This document shows positions 48,452 through 55,395 of a DNA stretch of 60,502 nt, piece by piece; position 1 is the first letter of the stretch; each line of letters opens with the position of its first letter. A program made the position numbers and the translations under genes. This DNA is from Streptomyces sp. PH10-H1 (GTDB taxonomy: Bacteria; Actinomycetota; Actinomycetes; Streptomycetales; Streptomycetaceae): the NCBI RefSeq assembly GCF_030063355.1, contig NZ_JASISZ010000054.1, positions 1 to 60,502 of the forward strand, read 5' to 3'. The notes below the pieces were generated by a model. The model was not told where the DNA came from, did not search any database, and was given only the letters and a program-made list of their open reading frames with translations.

Positions 48452-50071
48452 CTACACCCAGGGCCACTTCGCGTCGCGGCCCCGGCTGAGCAGGTCGATC
48501 ATCGTGAACAGCTTGTCGGAAAACCCCCCGATCTCATACCGGTTCACCTGCGAACTGTCGATGGTGGCCTGCGCATAGCCCGTGGTGTTGATGCCGAACA
48601 TCGGCACGTTCGCCGGGATTGCCTCCGACACAGACATGCTCGCCCTTGCCGGGCGCCCCCAGGTGCTGGACCTGGCCCACCCGTAGCCCGGGTGCGCGAA
48701 CGCCTGCATGTCCGACACGATCACCACCCGGTCATGGCCCTTGAACGATGCCTGCAGCGCGGCGACCGTCTCCGTGCCGTGCCCCACCTCGCCGATCCGC
48801 TGGCAGAATGCCTCCGCCTGCTTCAGGACGCTCCCCGCCCGGGTCAGCGGGTGCTGGAACACGCCGTCCGCGTACCCGACGAGGTCCACCGAGCAGCCCC
48901 GCGTTGCGAGCGCCACGGCAAAGAGGGCGCCCACGTCCACGTGCCGGACCTGGGACTTCGCCGACACCGTGTTGCGCATCGACGCGGACGTGTCCACCAA
49001 GACCAGCGTGCGGCCCGGCAGCTCCGGAATGTTCGCCGTCGCCGCGGCCAGCGCCTGCTCCAGGGCATGACCCCACCGGAGAGAAGGGGCCGCCCGGTAC
49101 GCGGAGAGGAACCGGAACGGGAACTGCCGCGACCGGCCAACCTCCACCGGATCGGCCAACCGCGCGCAGACCGTCGCCGCGACACCGTCCGACACCTTCG
49201 CCTCGTCGAAGTTCCGCAGGTTCCGGGTCAGCGCCATCAAACCCATGTGCGGGATCATCGCCGACCAGGCCGCCGCATCCATAGCGCCCAGACTCGACAG
49301 CTGCTCCCACGTCATCCCCGCAGCCTTCAGCCGCTCCGGATCCTCCAAAAACCATGCGCGCCGCTCAGCCTCCGGCATGGTCGCCGCCGCACGGTACGCG
49401 GACAGGATCGGCAGGCGGTCCGTGACCCGCACGACCTCGCGCTTCCACCGGCGGTCCGCCAGGTAGTCGAACAGGTCCGCCTGCCACGACCCCGCCGGCT
49501 CCGGCTTCGCCAGTGCGACCACGTCCGCCATCCGCCACGGCGACGCCGACCCGTCGTACTTGAGCGCCGACCGCTCCGTGTACAGGCGCGCGACAGCGTC
49601 TGCGACACCGCGCTGCACGCCGCCGGGTAGCGTCTTCTTACCGGTGCGCTGCTTCCAGTAGGCGATGAACTCCGCCGGCTCGTCCGCGCGCAGCATCGCG
49701 TCGGCGACCATCTTCCGCACCGGGATCGTCGCCTCCTGCGCGGTGCCGTCCTTGCGGGCCAGTGCGGACTCTGCGGCCATGACGATCGCGGCGGACCGCA
49801 TGTTCATCTCGCCCCGCAGATACGGCACGAACGAGGCGACCCAGTCCGGGTCCTGCAGCGTCGCAGCCCGGACCAGGTCACGGAACCGCTGATCGCGGGC
49901 GCCCGCGCTCTCGTAGAAGGTGTTCTCGCCGACCATGTTGACGGCCGCGAACAGGAACAGGTCAGACTTGGCGTCGCGAGTGAACGCGGCCCCGCCCTCA
50001 AAGGTGGTGGTCGTCCCGGTTGTGGTCACAGGACTGGTCGCGGCGGTCTGCGCGGAAGTGAACTTGCCCAT
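48452..50071 (-). CDS. rsr: Ro60 orthologue (Rsr), TROVE and vWA domains
   Basis: The product is 539 aa from ATG 50071, with GAGGAG 6 nt upstream. Residues ~15-340 are the HEAT-like TROVE ring: FLFAAVNMVGENTFYESAG, LRGEMNMRSAAIVMAAESA, MIPHMGLMALTRNLRNFDE. Residues ~350-539 are a von Willebrand A domain with the MIDAS motif DTSAS (Asp ~360) and VVIVSDMQAF. Bacterial Rsr binds Y RNAs and, with nucleases such as PNPase, works in RNA quality control and stress survival. Here it is phage-borne and preceded on the same strand by three Y RNA units, the last ending 25 nt before the start codon. No rtcB is nearby. Confidence 0.93.
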   Translation of the reverse strand: MGKFTSAQTAATSPVTTTGTTTTFEGGAAFTRDAKSDLFLFAAVNMVGENTFYESAGARDQRFRDLVRAATLQDPDWVASFVPYLRGEMNMRSAAIVMAAESALARKDGTAQEATIPVRKMVADAMLRADEPAEFIAYWKQRTGKKTLPGGVQRGVADAVARLYTERSALKYDGSASPWRMADVVALAKPEPAGSWQADLFDYLADRRWKREVVRVTDRLPILSAYRAAATMPEAERRAWFLEDPERLKAAGMTWEQLSSLGAMDAAAWSAMIPHMGLMALTRNLRNFDEAKVSDGVAATVCARLADPVEVGRSRQFPFRFLSAYRAAPSLRWGHALEQALAAATANIPELPGRTLVLVDTSASMRNTVSAKSQVRHVDVGALFAVALATRGCSVDLVGYADGVFQHPLTRAGSVLKQAEAFCQRIGEVGHGTETVAALQASFKGHDRVVIVSDMQAFAHPGYGWARSSTWGRPARASMSVSEAIPANVPMFGINTTGYAQATIDSSQVNRYEIGGFSDKLFTMIDLLSRGRDAKWPWV

Positions 50072-50096
50072 GGCGGTCTCCTCGGTTGAGGGTTCC

Positions 50097-50288
50097 GGGC
50101 CGACGGACAGACTGCTGGACGCCGCGAGTACGAATCGCAAGACCTACGTGCCCACCTCCTGCGAGGTGACGCTCTAGGCCGCTGAGCGGACAGCCCCCGA
50201 AGAGGCCGACGGGATTCGAACCCGCGTGCTGCTGGATGCAGAAGTAGGGCCTTGCTGCGCTTCGCGGCGTCTATGCAGTTGTCGGCCC
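50097..50288 (-). ncRNA. Y RNA 2 with tRNA-like module (YrlA type)
   Basis: About 192 nt. Basal helix: GGGCCGAC, ACTGC and GACGCCGCGA on the 5' side pair with GTCGGCCC, GCAGT and TCGCGGCGTC on the 3' side. The internal loop AGCGCA / GATTCGTAC follows, then an upper helix GCAAGGCCCTAC / GTAGGTCTTGC with one bulged C. The tRNA-like module is T arm GCGGG-TTCGAAT-CCCGT (50225-50209), acceptor stem CGGCCTC-TTCG-GGGGCTG (50208-50191), then a D arm with (C)GCTC-AGCGGCCTA-GAGC(G). An extra hairpin CACCTC-GCAG-GAGGTG follows. There is no anticodon arm. It probably binds Rsr. Confidence 0.85.
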
Positions 50289-50316
50289 GGCCGCGAGGCG
50301 ACCGGATCGGGGCGAG

Positions 50317-50483
50317 CAACTGGACACAGGAGGCGGGCGAGTACCAGACGTTCGAGCTACGAAGCGCTCTGCCTGATTGAGCTACCACCGCCGAAGCGGT
50401 GGACGGGATTTGAACCCGCAACCACTCGATCCATATTCGAAGTAGGCCCGAACTGCGCTTCGCCCGCCACCTGTATCCAGTTG
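50317..50483 (-). ncRNA. Y RNA 1 with tRNA-like module (YrlA type)
   Basis: About 167 nt. The 24-nt 5' strand (50483-50460, CAACTGGATACAGG...) pairs with the 3' strand 50340-50317, with one U-G and one U-U. The internal loop is AGCGCA / GTCTGGTAC, and the upper helix GTTCGGGCCTAC / GTAGCTCGAAC has one bulged C. The tRNA-like module has T arm GCGGG-TTCAAAT-CCCGT (50419-50403), acceptor stem CCACCGC-TTCG-GCGGTGG (50402-50385), TA, and D arm GCTC-AATCAGGCA-GAGC (50382-50366). The order T-acceptor-D with a closed acceptor is diagnostic of bacterial YrlA RNAs. Confidence 0.88.
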
Positions 50484-50494
50484 TCCCCCCGAAG

Positions 50495-50566
50495 GGTGCT
50501 GCGAGTACCTGGCGCCCTGGGACTGTCTTTGCAAGGAAGTAACCCGGGGCTTCGCTTCGCGGCACC
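50495..50566 (-). ncRNA. Y RNA 3, minimal unit without tRNA-like module
   Basis: About 72 nt, first of the three. Basal helix GGTGCCGCGA / TCGCAGCACC (one C-A mismatch). Internal loop AGCGAA / GCCAGGTAC, the same 6/9 shape and the same GTAC end as in units 1 and 2. Upper helix GCCCCGGG / CCCAGGGC with one mismatch, closed by a ~20-nt loop. It lacks T, acceptor and D arms, so it should bind Rsr but not mimic tRNA. Confidence 0.7.
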
Positions 50567-50569
50567 GCC

Positions 50570-50600
50570 AATGTACATCCCAACACCGACAACACCGCAA
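50570..50600 (-). promoter_or_regulatory. Candidate promoter of the Y RNA-rsr transcript
   Basis: On the minus strand TTGCGG (50600-50595), 19-nt spacer, TACATT (50575-50570). It predicts a start near 50563, matching the 5' end of Y RNA 3 (50566). Spacing is 2 nt longer than ideal, so the call is tentative. Confidence 0.35.
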
Positions 50601-50637
50601 GGATTTGACGCTCAGTGACGGCGGACACAGCGAAATC

Positions 50638-50672
50638 GCCCCCGCCACCTGCACAAGGCAGGCAGCGGGGGC
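50638..50672 (-). terminator. Terminator of the GH43-like gene
   Basis: GCCCCCGC-CA-CCTGC, loop ACAAG, then GCAGG-CA-GCGGGGGC. It begins 12 bp after the stop of the GH43-like gene and separates it from the Y RNA promoter. Confidence 0.65.
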
Positions 50673-50684
50673 GAGGTCAAACGG

Positions 50685-51800
50685 TCAGCAGGCGAGGGTG
50701 AGTGGTGGCCGCCAGATGCCGCCATCGCCAGGAGTCCCGGTGGGGGTGCCCATGGTCAGCGGCACGAACAGTGACCCGGCGTTGGTCTCGTTCCGGTCGC
50801 CGGTCCACAGGTCGATGCCCTGGTACGCCTGCCCGTCGAGGACGGACACCGTGCGGGGCTGGCCGCCGCAGGAGTTCGCGGAGATGTCACGGCGCGCGGC
50901 GACCGGGAGGCCGGCGGCGGCGAGGTTGGTCGGGGCAGTCCACGGCCCGTACAGCGTTGGCGAGGTCATATAGCCGGTGGCGACCCCGGCGCAGTACCCG
51001 CACTGTGGATCACTGAACGTCCCCACGTACTGGTTGGTTGCCGCATCCCACCAGCCGCCCGGGCCTTCCACCACGCCCAGGTTCGCCATGTTGCGGACGC
51101 CGACCCCGGTGCCGTTCACACCCCACTTGTCGAGCTCCTCGATACTCAGCCCCACACCGGACGGGAGGCTGCACACGATCGCCGGACGGCCGCCGGGCGT
51201 CCCGGAGTTGATGATCCCGAAGTCGCCGTTACCGATACAGATCGTCAGTGACGGCTTGGTGTACGAGCCGTAAGGGGGGCCGGCGGACGGACCACACGGG
51301 CCGGTCGGAGAATTGCAGCCGAGGGCGTTGTACGCATTTGCGTGGGAACGGGAGTAGTCGGCGGGCGAGTTGAACCAGAGGATGAACACCCCATCGTTCA
51401 TGCCCCACCCGGACCGCTGCACCATATGTCCGTTAAAGCAACCTTGTGCCGAACCGTCCCCGCACTCCGCCTGCCACGTCGTCCCCGTCCACGGGTCGAT
51501 GTCCGACGGCGAGAACAAGGTCACCGGCGTCGACCACGGGCCCGCCAGCGACGGGGCCGTGGATACGCCGAACCCGCACCACGGTGACGCGATCTGCCAC
51601 TTGAAACCGCACTTGTACTGCGTCCCGTACAGGTAGTACGTGCTGCCGAACTTGCTCAGGGAGCCGTCATGCAGGTCGAGCGACGTCGGGACCTGGAACG
51701 CCACCGGCGCCACAACGGCCTGCGACGCGGGCGCTCCACCACCGAGCAGCATCGCGGCGGAGAGGACCAGGGCGGCGAGCAGGGCGCGTATGCGGGTCAC
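50685..51800 (-). CDS. Secreted GH43-like beta-propeller protein
   Basis: The product is 371 aa from GTG 51800. The signal peptide is MTRIRALLAALVLSAAMLLG followed by GGAPASQA. The mature part starts like five-bladed GH43-type propellers (SLDLHDGSLSKFGSTYYLYGTQYKCG; CGFGVSTAPSLAGPWSTP; NDGVFILWFNSPADYS; VATGYMTSPTLYGPWTAP). Several Cys suggest disulfides. Catalytic residues cannot be assigned with certainty. In a prophage it may cut cell-surface glycans or be a lysogenic conversion protein released by the host. Confidence 0.7.
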   Translation of the reverse strand: MTRIRALLAALVLSAAMLLGGGAPASQAVVAPVAFQVPTSLDLHDGSLSKFGSTYYLYGTQYKCGFKWQIASPWCGFGVSTAPSLAGPWSTPVTLFSPSDIDPWTGTTWQAECGDGSAQGCFNGHMVQRSGWGMNDGVFILWFNSPADYSRSHANAYNALGCNSPTGPCGPSAGPPYGSYTKPSLTICIGNGDFGIINSGTPGGRPAIVCSLPSGVGLSIEELDKWGVNGTGVGVRNMANLGVVEGPGGWWDAATNQYVGTFSDPQCGYCAGVATGYMTSPTLYGPWTAPTNLAAAGLPVAARRDISANSCGGQPRTVSVLDGQAYQGIDLWTGDRNETNAGSLFVPLTMGTPTGTPGDGGIWRPPLTLAC

Positions 51801-51840
51801 GGCGCCTCCAAATCGGGGGTCGTCGTGAAGGGTTGGCGGG

Positions 51841-52368
51841 CTACGCGGTCTCGATGACCGGGCCGGGGAATGGGGTGGCCACGGGCGGGCCGGCGTCGCG
51901 GAGGAACTCCCAGCCGTCCCGGGCGTACCGGTCGAGCAGCCACGCAGGGTAGGTGACGGAATGGATTCCCCGGGTTGGGGATCTGTGGTGCAGGTCGCAG
52001 ATGATCATCAAGCCTCCCTCCCCTTCGGCGTAGTTCAGGAAGTCCTCGTCGCTGTGGATGTTCGCCTGCGGGAAGTCCTGTGCGACCTTCTGCCAGTCCA
52101 CCTCATTGAGGCCAGCGAACTCCGCGATCGCGTGATGCGCCTCCAACTGCTTCGCACCCTCGCAGCGGTGCCCGGAAGGCAGCCCCGCCTTGATCTGCGC
52201 GAGGGTCGCCCCGCCGATCCAGCAGCCCACCCCCAGCACGTGAATGAGGTGGTGCTGCGCGTGGTGGAACACCCGGTAGTGCGGGTCCTCCTCGCGCGGG
52301 GCGTGCGGCGGATACGCCACAACCTCGTGAAGGGTGCGCCGCTCGAAATGCGCCTCGGGCTCAGTCAT
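51841..52368 (-). CDS. HNH-like protein of phage origin
   Basis: The product is 175 aa. GHRCEGAKQLEAHHAIAEFAG, then GGLMIICDLHHRSPTRGIHSVTYPAWLLDR, resembles an HNH pattern: a His-His pair, then Cys and His-His further on. It may be a degenerate or modified ββα-metal nuclease. It has no membrane segment. Its start overlaps the stop of the 77-aa membrane protein (ATGA 52365-52368), so it belongs to the same coupled late series. Confidence 0.5.
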   Translation of the reverse strand: MTEPEAHFERRTLHEVVAYPPHAPREEDPHYRVFHHAQHHLIHVLGVGCWIGGATLAQIKAGLPSGHRCEGAKQLEAHHAIAEFAGLNEVDWQKVAQDFPQANIHSDEDFLNYAEGEGGLMIICDLHHRSPTRGIHSVTYPAWLLDRYARDGWEFLRDAGPPVATPFPGPVIETA

Positions 52369-52598
52369 CCGGGCGCTCCCTTCGTGCTCGGGTCGGCCGC
52401 GCCGATGGCGGCCACGGTCTGGGCGTGCTGACGGTCGGCGCGGCGGCGGATCAACAGGTGATGCACGGCAAACGCGGGCGTGATGATGACGACCTGCGCC
52501 TCGATGTTGCCGCCGACCTCATCCCACCGGTACGCGACCAGGTAGTACGACAGCGCCACCAGGCCGGCAGTGGACACGATCCATACGGCGCGTTTCAT
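52365..52598 (-). CDS. 77-residue membrane protein
   Basis: MKRAVWIVSTAGLVALSYYL is the first helix; EAQVVIITPAFAVHHLLIRRR forms the second, and the tail is hydrophilic. Its start overlaps the stop of the collagen-like gene (4 bp). It could be a holin-like or membrane-anchoring accessory protein; not recognised. Confidence 0.6.
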   Translation of the reverse strand: MKRAVWIVSTAGLVALSYYLVAYRWDEVGGNIEAQVVIITPAFAVHHLLIRRRADRQHAQTVAAIGAADPSTKGAPG

Positions 52599-53296
52599 AG
52601 CAGCTTCCGGTAGCTGGAACTCGCGGCCAGGAGCCCGACGCCGAGCAGGCCGCGGCGGGCCGGAGACGGCGGCGGCGGCGCGGGTGTGGGCTGGTTCGCG
52701 GTGCACGTATAGCGGGGCGCGGCCGGATCGAAGCCTGCCGCCGGCGAGCACGTGTACGTGATGCCCGCGGCGTCCGTGTACGTCCAGCCGGCAGGCGGGG
52801 CGCCGTTGGAGCCGTCGCGGCCGTCCTTGCCGGCCGACCCTTGGTCGCCCTTGGGCCCGGGGACGGTGGAGTCTGCGCCGGGGGCGCCCGCACGTCCGGT
52901 CGGGCCGGGCACGGTGGAATCCCGGCCGGGTGCTCCGGGTGGTCCGGCCACGGTCGAGTTTTTGCCCGGCGCCCCGGGGGATCCGGTCGGGCCAGGGATG
53001 GTCGAATCCCGTCCGGGAATGCCCTGTTCACCGCGAGGCCCCGTCACCGCAGGCCCCGGTTCCCCGCGCGATCCCGGCGGCCCGGCAACCGGCGAGGCGC
53101 CCAAGCCCTGCACCTGCCGGGCGAGTTGGTCCCTAGCGTGGTTGGAGGTGTCCAGGTCGTGGTGCAGGCCCACGACCTGCACGGCCAGCCACGCCATGAA
53201 CGCCACCAGGAGCACGGCGGTGGCCGCGATGACGATCTCGGCGCGCGGGAGGCGCAGCGGCTGCGGGCGCTTCGCTACATTCTTTGCGTCGCTCAC
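52595..53296 (-). CDS. Collagen-like repeat protein with membrane anchor
   Basis: The product is 233 aa from GTG 53296. The basic N-terminus is followed by one membrane helix (AEIVIAATAVLLVAFMAWLAV, residues ~19-39) and a coiled-coil-like segment. About 30 Gly-X-Y triplets follow (residues ~72-160), including repeats of GPTGSPGAPGKNSTV type. The C-terminal globular part has two Cys and a Pro-rich end. It would trimerise as a collagen helix on the membrane or virion. Such proteins occur in phage tail fibres. It is coupled to its neighbours on both sides. Confidence 0.75.
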   Translation of the reverse strand: MSDAKNVAKRPQPLRLPRAEIVIAATAVLLVAFMAWLAVQVVGLHHDLDTSNHARDQLARQVQGLGASPVAGPPGSRGEPGPAVTGPRGEQGIPGRDSTIPGPTGSPGAPGKNSTVAGPPGAPGRDSTVPGPTGRAGAPGADSTVPGPKGDQGSAGKDGRDGSNGAPPAGWTYTDAAGITYTCSPAAGFDPAAPRYTCTANQPTPAPPPPSPARRGLLGVGLLAASSSYRKLL

Positions 53297-53628
53297 CGCA
53301 CCACCGCCCAGATCGCTACAGCCGAGGTCAGCAGCCCCATGAGGACGGGGACGACCATCTGGTACAAACGTGCCTGGCGCTCCCGCTCGCGGCGTGTCGC
53401 CTGATCCCGCTGGTACTGCTCGAACGCGGCCTCCAGTTGGTCGCGTTCGGCGCGGATCTGCTGGATTTCCGCCTGCATCTGCGCGAACCGCTCGGACGTG
53501 TGTCCGGCCGTCGTCGTGTACAGCAGGCTCGGCACGTACTCGGTGAACCTCGCGTTCACCATGTCCAGGCGGCGATCCCAGGTCTGGATGAGCCGCCCCA
53601 GCTCGCCAGTGGACGGCTCATCCGGCAT
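53293..53628 (-). CDS. Coiled-coil protein with C-terminal membrane anchor
   Basis: The product is 111 aa. Residues ~45-85 form a heptad-like helix (FAQMQAEIQQIRAERDQLEAAFEQYQRDQ), followed by a C-terminal hydrophobic helix (MVVPVLMGLLTSAVAIWAVV). This layout is common in phage lysis cassettes (XhlA-like or spanin-like accessory proteins), but identity is not certain. It is coupled to the collagen-like gene by GTGA. Confidence 0.6.
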   Translation of the reverse strand: MPDEPSTGELGRLIQTWDRRLDMVNARFTEYVPSLLYTTTAGHTSERFAQMQAEIQQIRAERDQLEAAFEQYQRDQATRRERERQARLYQMVVPVLMGLLTSAVAIWAVVR

Positions 53629-53666
53629 GGGGGCCTCCGGTGATGCAGTGGATCAGGAGTGGAGGG

Positions 53667-53906
53667 TCAGGCTGTGGGCGGCGGGGTGAGCGGCGCCCGC
53701 GGGCTGTGCTTCGCTCCCCAGGAGGCGATGAACGTGATCGCGGTGGGGACCAGCGACAACACGAACGGGGCGAGCGCGCCGGGCATCCAGCCCACGAGAG
53801 AGCTGTTGTCCTGCACGGCGGTGAGGCTGGCGAGGAGACCGGTGCTGGCGAGGTACGCGGCGGCGGTGGCCGCGGTGACCTTGGTTTCGACAGGGGCGTT
53901 AGCCAT
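53667..53906 (-). CDS. Holin
   Basis: The product is 79 aa from ATG 53906. There are two membrane helices, ~10-28 (VTAATAAAYLASTGLLASL) and ~40-65 (MPGALAPFVLSLVPTAITFIASWG), with a short basic end. Size, topology and position right after the endolysin gene fit a class II phage holin that opens the membrane for endolysin release. Confidence 0.75.
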   Translation of the reverse strand: MANAPVETKVTAATAAAYLASTGLLASLTAVQDNSSLVGWMPGALAPFVLSLVPTAITFIASWGAKHSPRAPLTPPPTA

Positions 53907-53937
53907 GGCGGATTCCGTTTCTGGGAGGAGAGGGCTG

Positions 53938-54765
53938 CTACTTGGAGCGGAGGCCGTAGGCAGTCTCATATGCGTACCGCCAGGTCAGCGGCCCGCACAG
54001 GCCATCAGCCGGGCCGAGCGCGGACAGGTAGTGCTGCTGGAGCGCGGCGACCTTCTGCAGGTCGATCTGCGCCATGGTGCGGGACGGGCCGACCCGGTAG
54101 CGGGGCCCCCAGTCGCCGCGCGCCAGCCACGTCTGCAGCTCCAGCGCGAACGCGTTCGAGGCTCCGAGCACGAACTTGTCGCGGCCCGGGAATGCGGGCG
54201 CGCCCGGTGTCGGGGACGGCTCCGGAGCCCACCGGTACGAGGCGACGGCCTTACCGCCGCGCGGGTCCTTGGGGTCAGCGGTCGGCGGGCACACACCGTC
54301 GGGGAAGTGCGGGGCGAGATAGCCGACGACCTTGGCGGCCCGCCGCGGCGTCTCGTGCGACCAGACGCCGTTGCCCTGACCGTTGTCGGAGGAGCCGGTC
54401 TGGATGCTGTTGCCACCCTTGGTGTAGACGGTGTCCGCGTCGAAGCCGATGACCGTCTCCGTGTGACCGCCGTCGTTGAGGTTCACCCACGCGCCGACGG
54501 ACGGATACTCGGACCACTGGCCGTGGGACTTCGCCCAGTCGGAGAACACACCGACGTTGTCGACCTTCGGCACGATCGCATCGAGGCCCACGTCGTGGTA
54601 CATGTCCCAGTCGAAGATCACGCACCAGCTAACGCCGTTCTCCCCGAACTCCCGGCCGAAGGCGGTGTCGTTGTCCCAGCCGTCGACCGAGTTCCAGTGC
54701 TCGTAGATCCGCTCCGGGACCCCGACCACGTGATCGAGGAGCTTCTTCCACTGCGGTACGGACAT
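53938..54765 (-). CDS. Endolysin with CHAP and peptidoglycan-binding domains
   Basis: The product is 275 aa. In the N-terminal CHAP-like domain the Cys is in NGVSWCVIFDWDMYHD and the His in NDGGHTETVIGFD, with VYTKGGNSIQTGSS around the active site. After a Pro-rich linker, the C-terminal ~90 residues (FALELQTWLARGDWGP...VAALQQHYLSALGPADGLCGPLTWRYAYE) are a peptidoglycan-binding repeat domain. It cleaves cell-wall peptide cross-links at lysis. It has no signal peptide, so it depends on the holin. Confidence 0.85.
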   Translation of the reverse strand: MSVPQWKKLLDHVVGVPERIYEHWNSVDGWDNDTAFGREFGENGVSWCVIFDWDMYHDVGLDAIVPKVDNVGVFSDWAKSHGQWSEYPSVGAWVNLNDGGHTETVIGFDADTVYTKGGNSIQTGSSDNGQGNGVWSHETPRRAAKVVGYLAPHFPDGVCPPTADPKDPRGGKAVASYRWAPEPSPTPGAPAFPGRDKFVLGASNAFALELQTWLARGDWGPRYRVGPSRTMAQIDLQKVAALQQHYLSALGPADGLCGPLTWRYAYETAYGLRSK

Positions 54766-54828
54766 AGCCCCTCCAGGGCATGAGAAAAGCCCCGACGCTG
54801 CGGGGCTGGAAGGTGGGTGGGGCGACGG

Positions 54829-55359
54829 TCAGTTCTTGACCCACTTGCAGGTCAGGGCGCAGGCCGCTTCGCCGTTGCTTTGGGTGTTGAGGTTGCCGCC
54901 GCTGGACTGGTAACCCCAGATCTCGATGTAGTCACCGACAGCGCACTGCACGCTCGTGAAAGCGCTCGCCGTCGTACCGGTCACGGAGCCGGCTGCGACG
55001 AGCCCTTCGCCGCCAGGGATCGCGACGTTGTTTTTGAACACGCGCACGCCGCGAATGCCCGTGCCGTTCGCCGCCCATGCCGTCACGGGGCTGAGTTCGT
55101 AGACGCCCGCGACGATGCAATTCCAGCGCTGCGTGTTGGTGACCGTGGAGTGGCCTCCGTCGAAGTCTTGCGTCTCCGTGTCAATGTTGATGAGCGCCCA
55201 TGCGGCGTTGCCGATGAGCTGAACGCTGGTCTGGTAGCCAGCGAAGTACGGCACGTTGAGGAAGAACGCGACAGAGTCTCTGACCTGCGCGTTCTCCAAC
55301 GCCGCGGTCGAGAACTGCCCCGGGGCGACAGTGGCGGTGACGGGCGCAAGGCGTGCCAC
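54829..55359 (-). CDS. C1q-like tail-associated protein
   Basis: The product is 176 aa from GTG 55359. A beta-rich C1q/TNF-like fold is suggested by DSVAFFLNVPYFAG, RWNCIVAGVYELSPVTAWAANGTG, VRVFKNNVAIPGGEG and AVGDYIEIWGYQSSGG. Phages use such trimeric domains at the tail tip. It lies between the minor tail protein and the endolysin. Confidence 0.65.
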   Translation of the reverse strand: MARLAPVTATVAPGQFSTAALENAQVRDSVAFFLNVPYFAGYQTSVQLIGNAAWALINIDTETQDFDGGHSTVTNTQRWNCIVAGVYELSPVTAWAANGTGIRGVRVFKNNVAIPGGEGLVAAGSVTGTTASAFTSVQCAVGDYIEIWGYQSSGGNLNTQSNGEAACALTCKWVKN

Positions 55360-55395
55360 AGCAGCCTCCGATCAGTAGGGAAGGCGGGGGCCGCT

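Noticed and set aside
47985..48467. Minus-strand frame of 160 codons
   Set aside because: It runs antisense through the end of the helix-turn-helix gene and across a 20-bp terminator hairpin; no ribosome-binding site.
50209..50425. Two apparent tRNA T arms on the minus strand suggesting tRNA genes
   Set aside because: T, acceptor and D arms occur in the order T-acceptor-D with the acceptor closed by UUCG and no anticodon arm, so they are YrlA-type modules, not tRNA genes.
50226..50618. Open frame of 130 codons on the plus strand over the Y RNAs
   Set aside because: It is antisense to strongly structured RNA, has no good start signal, and its residues reflect the Y RNA sequence.
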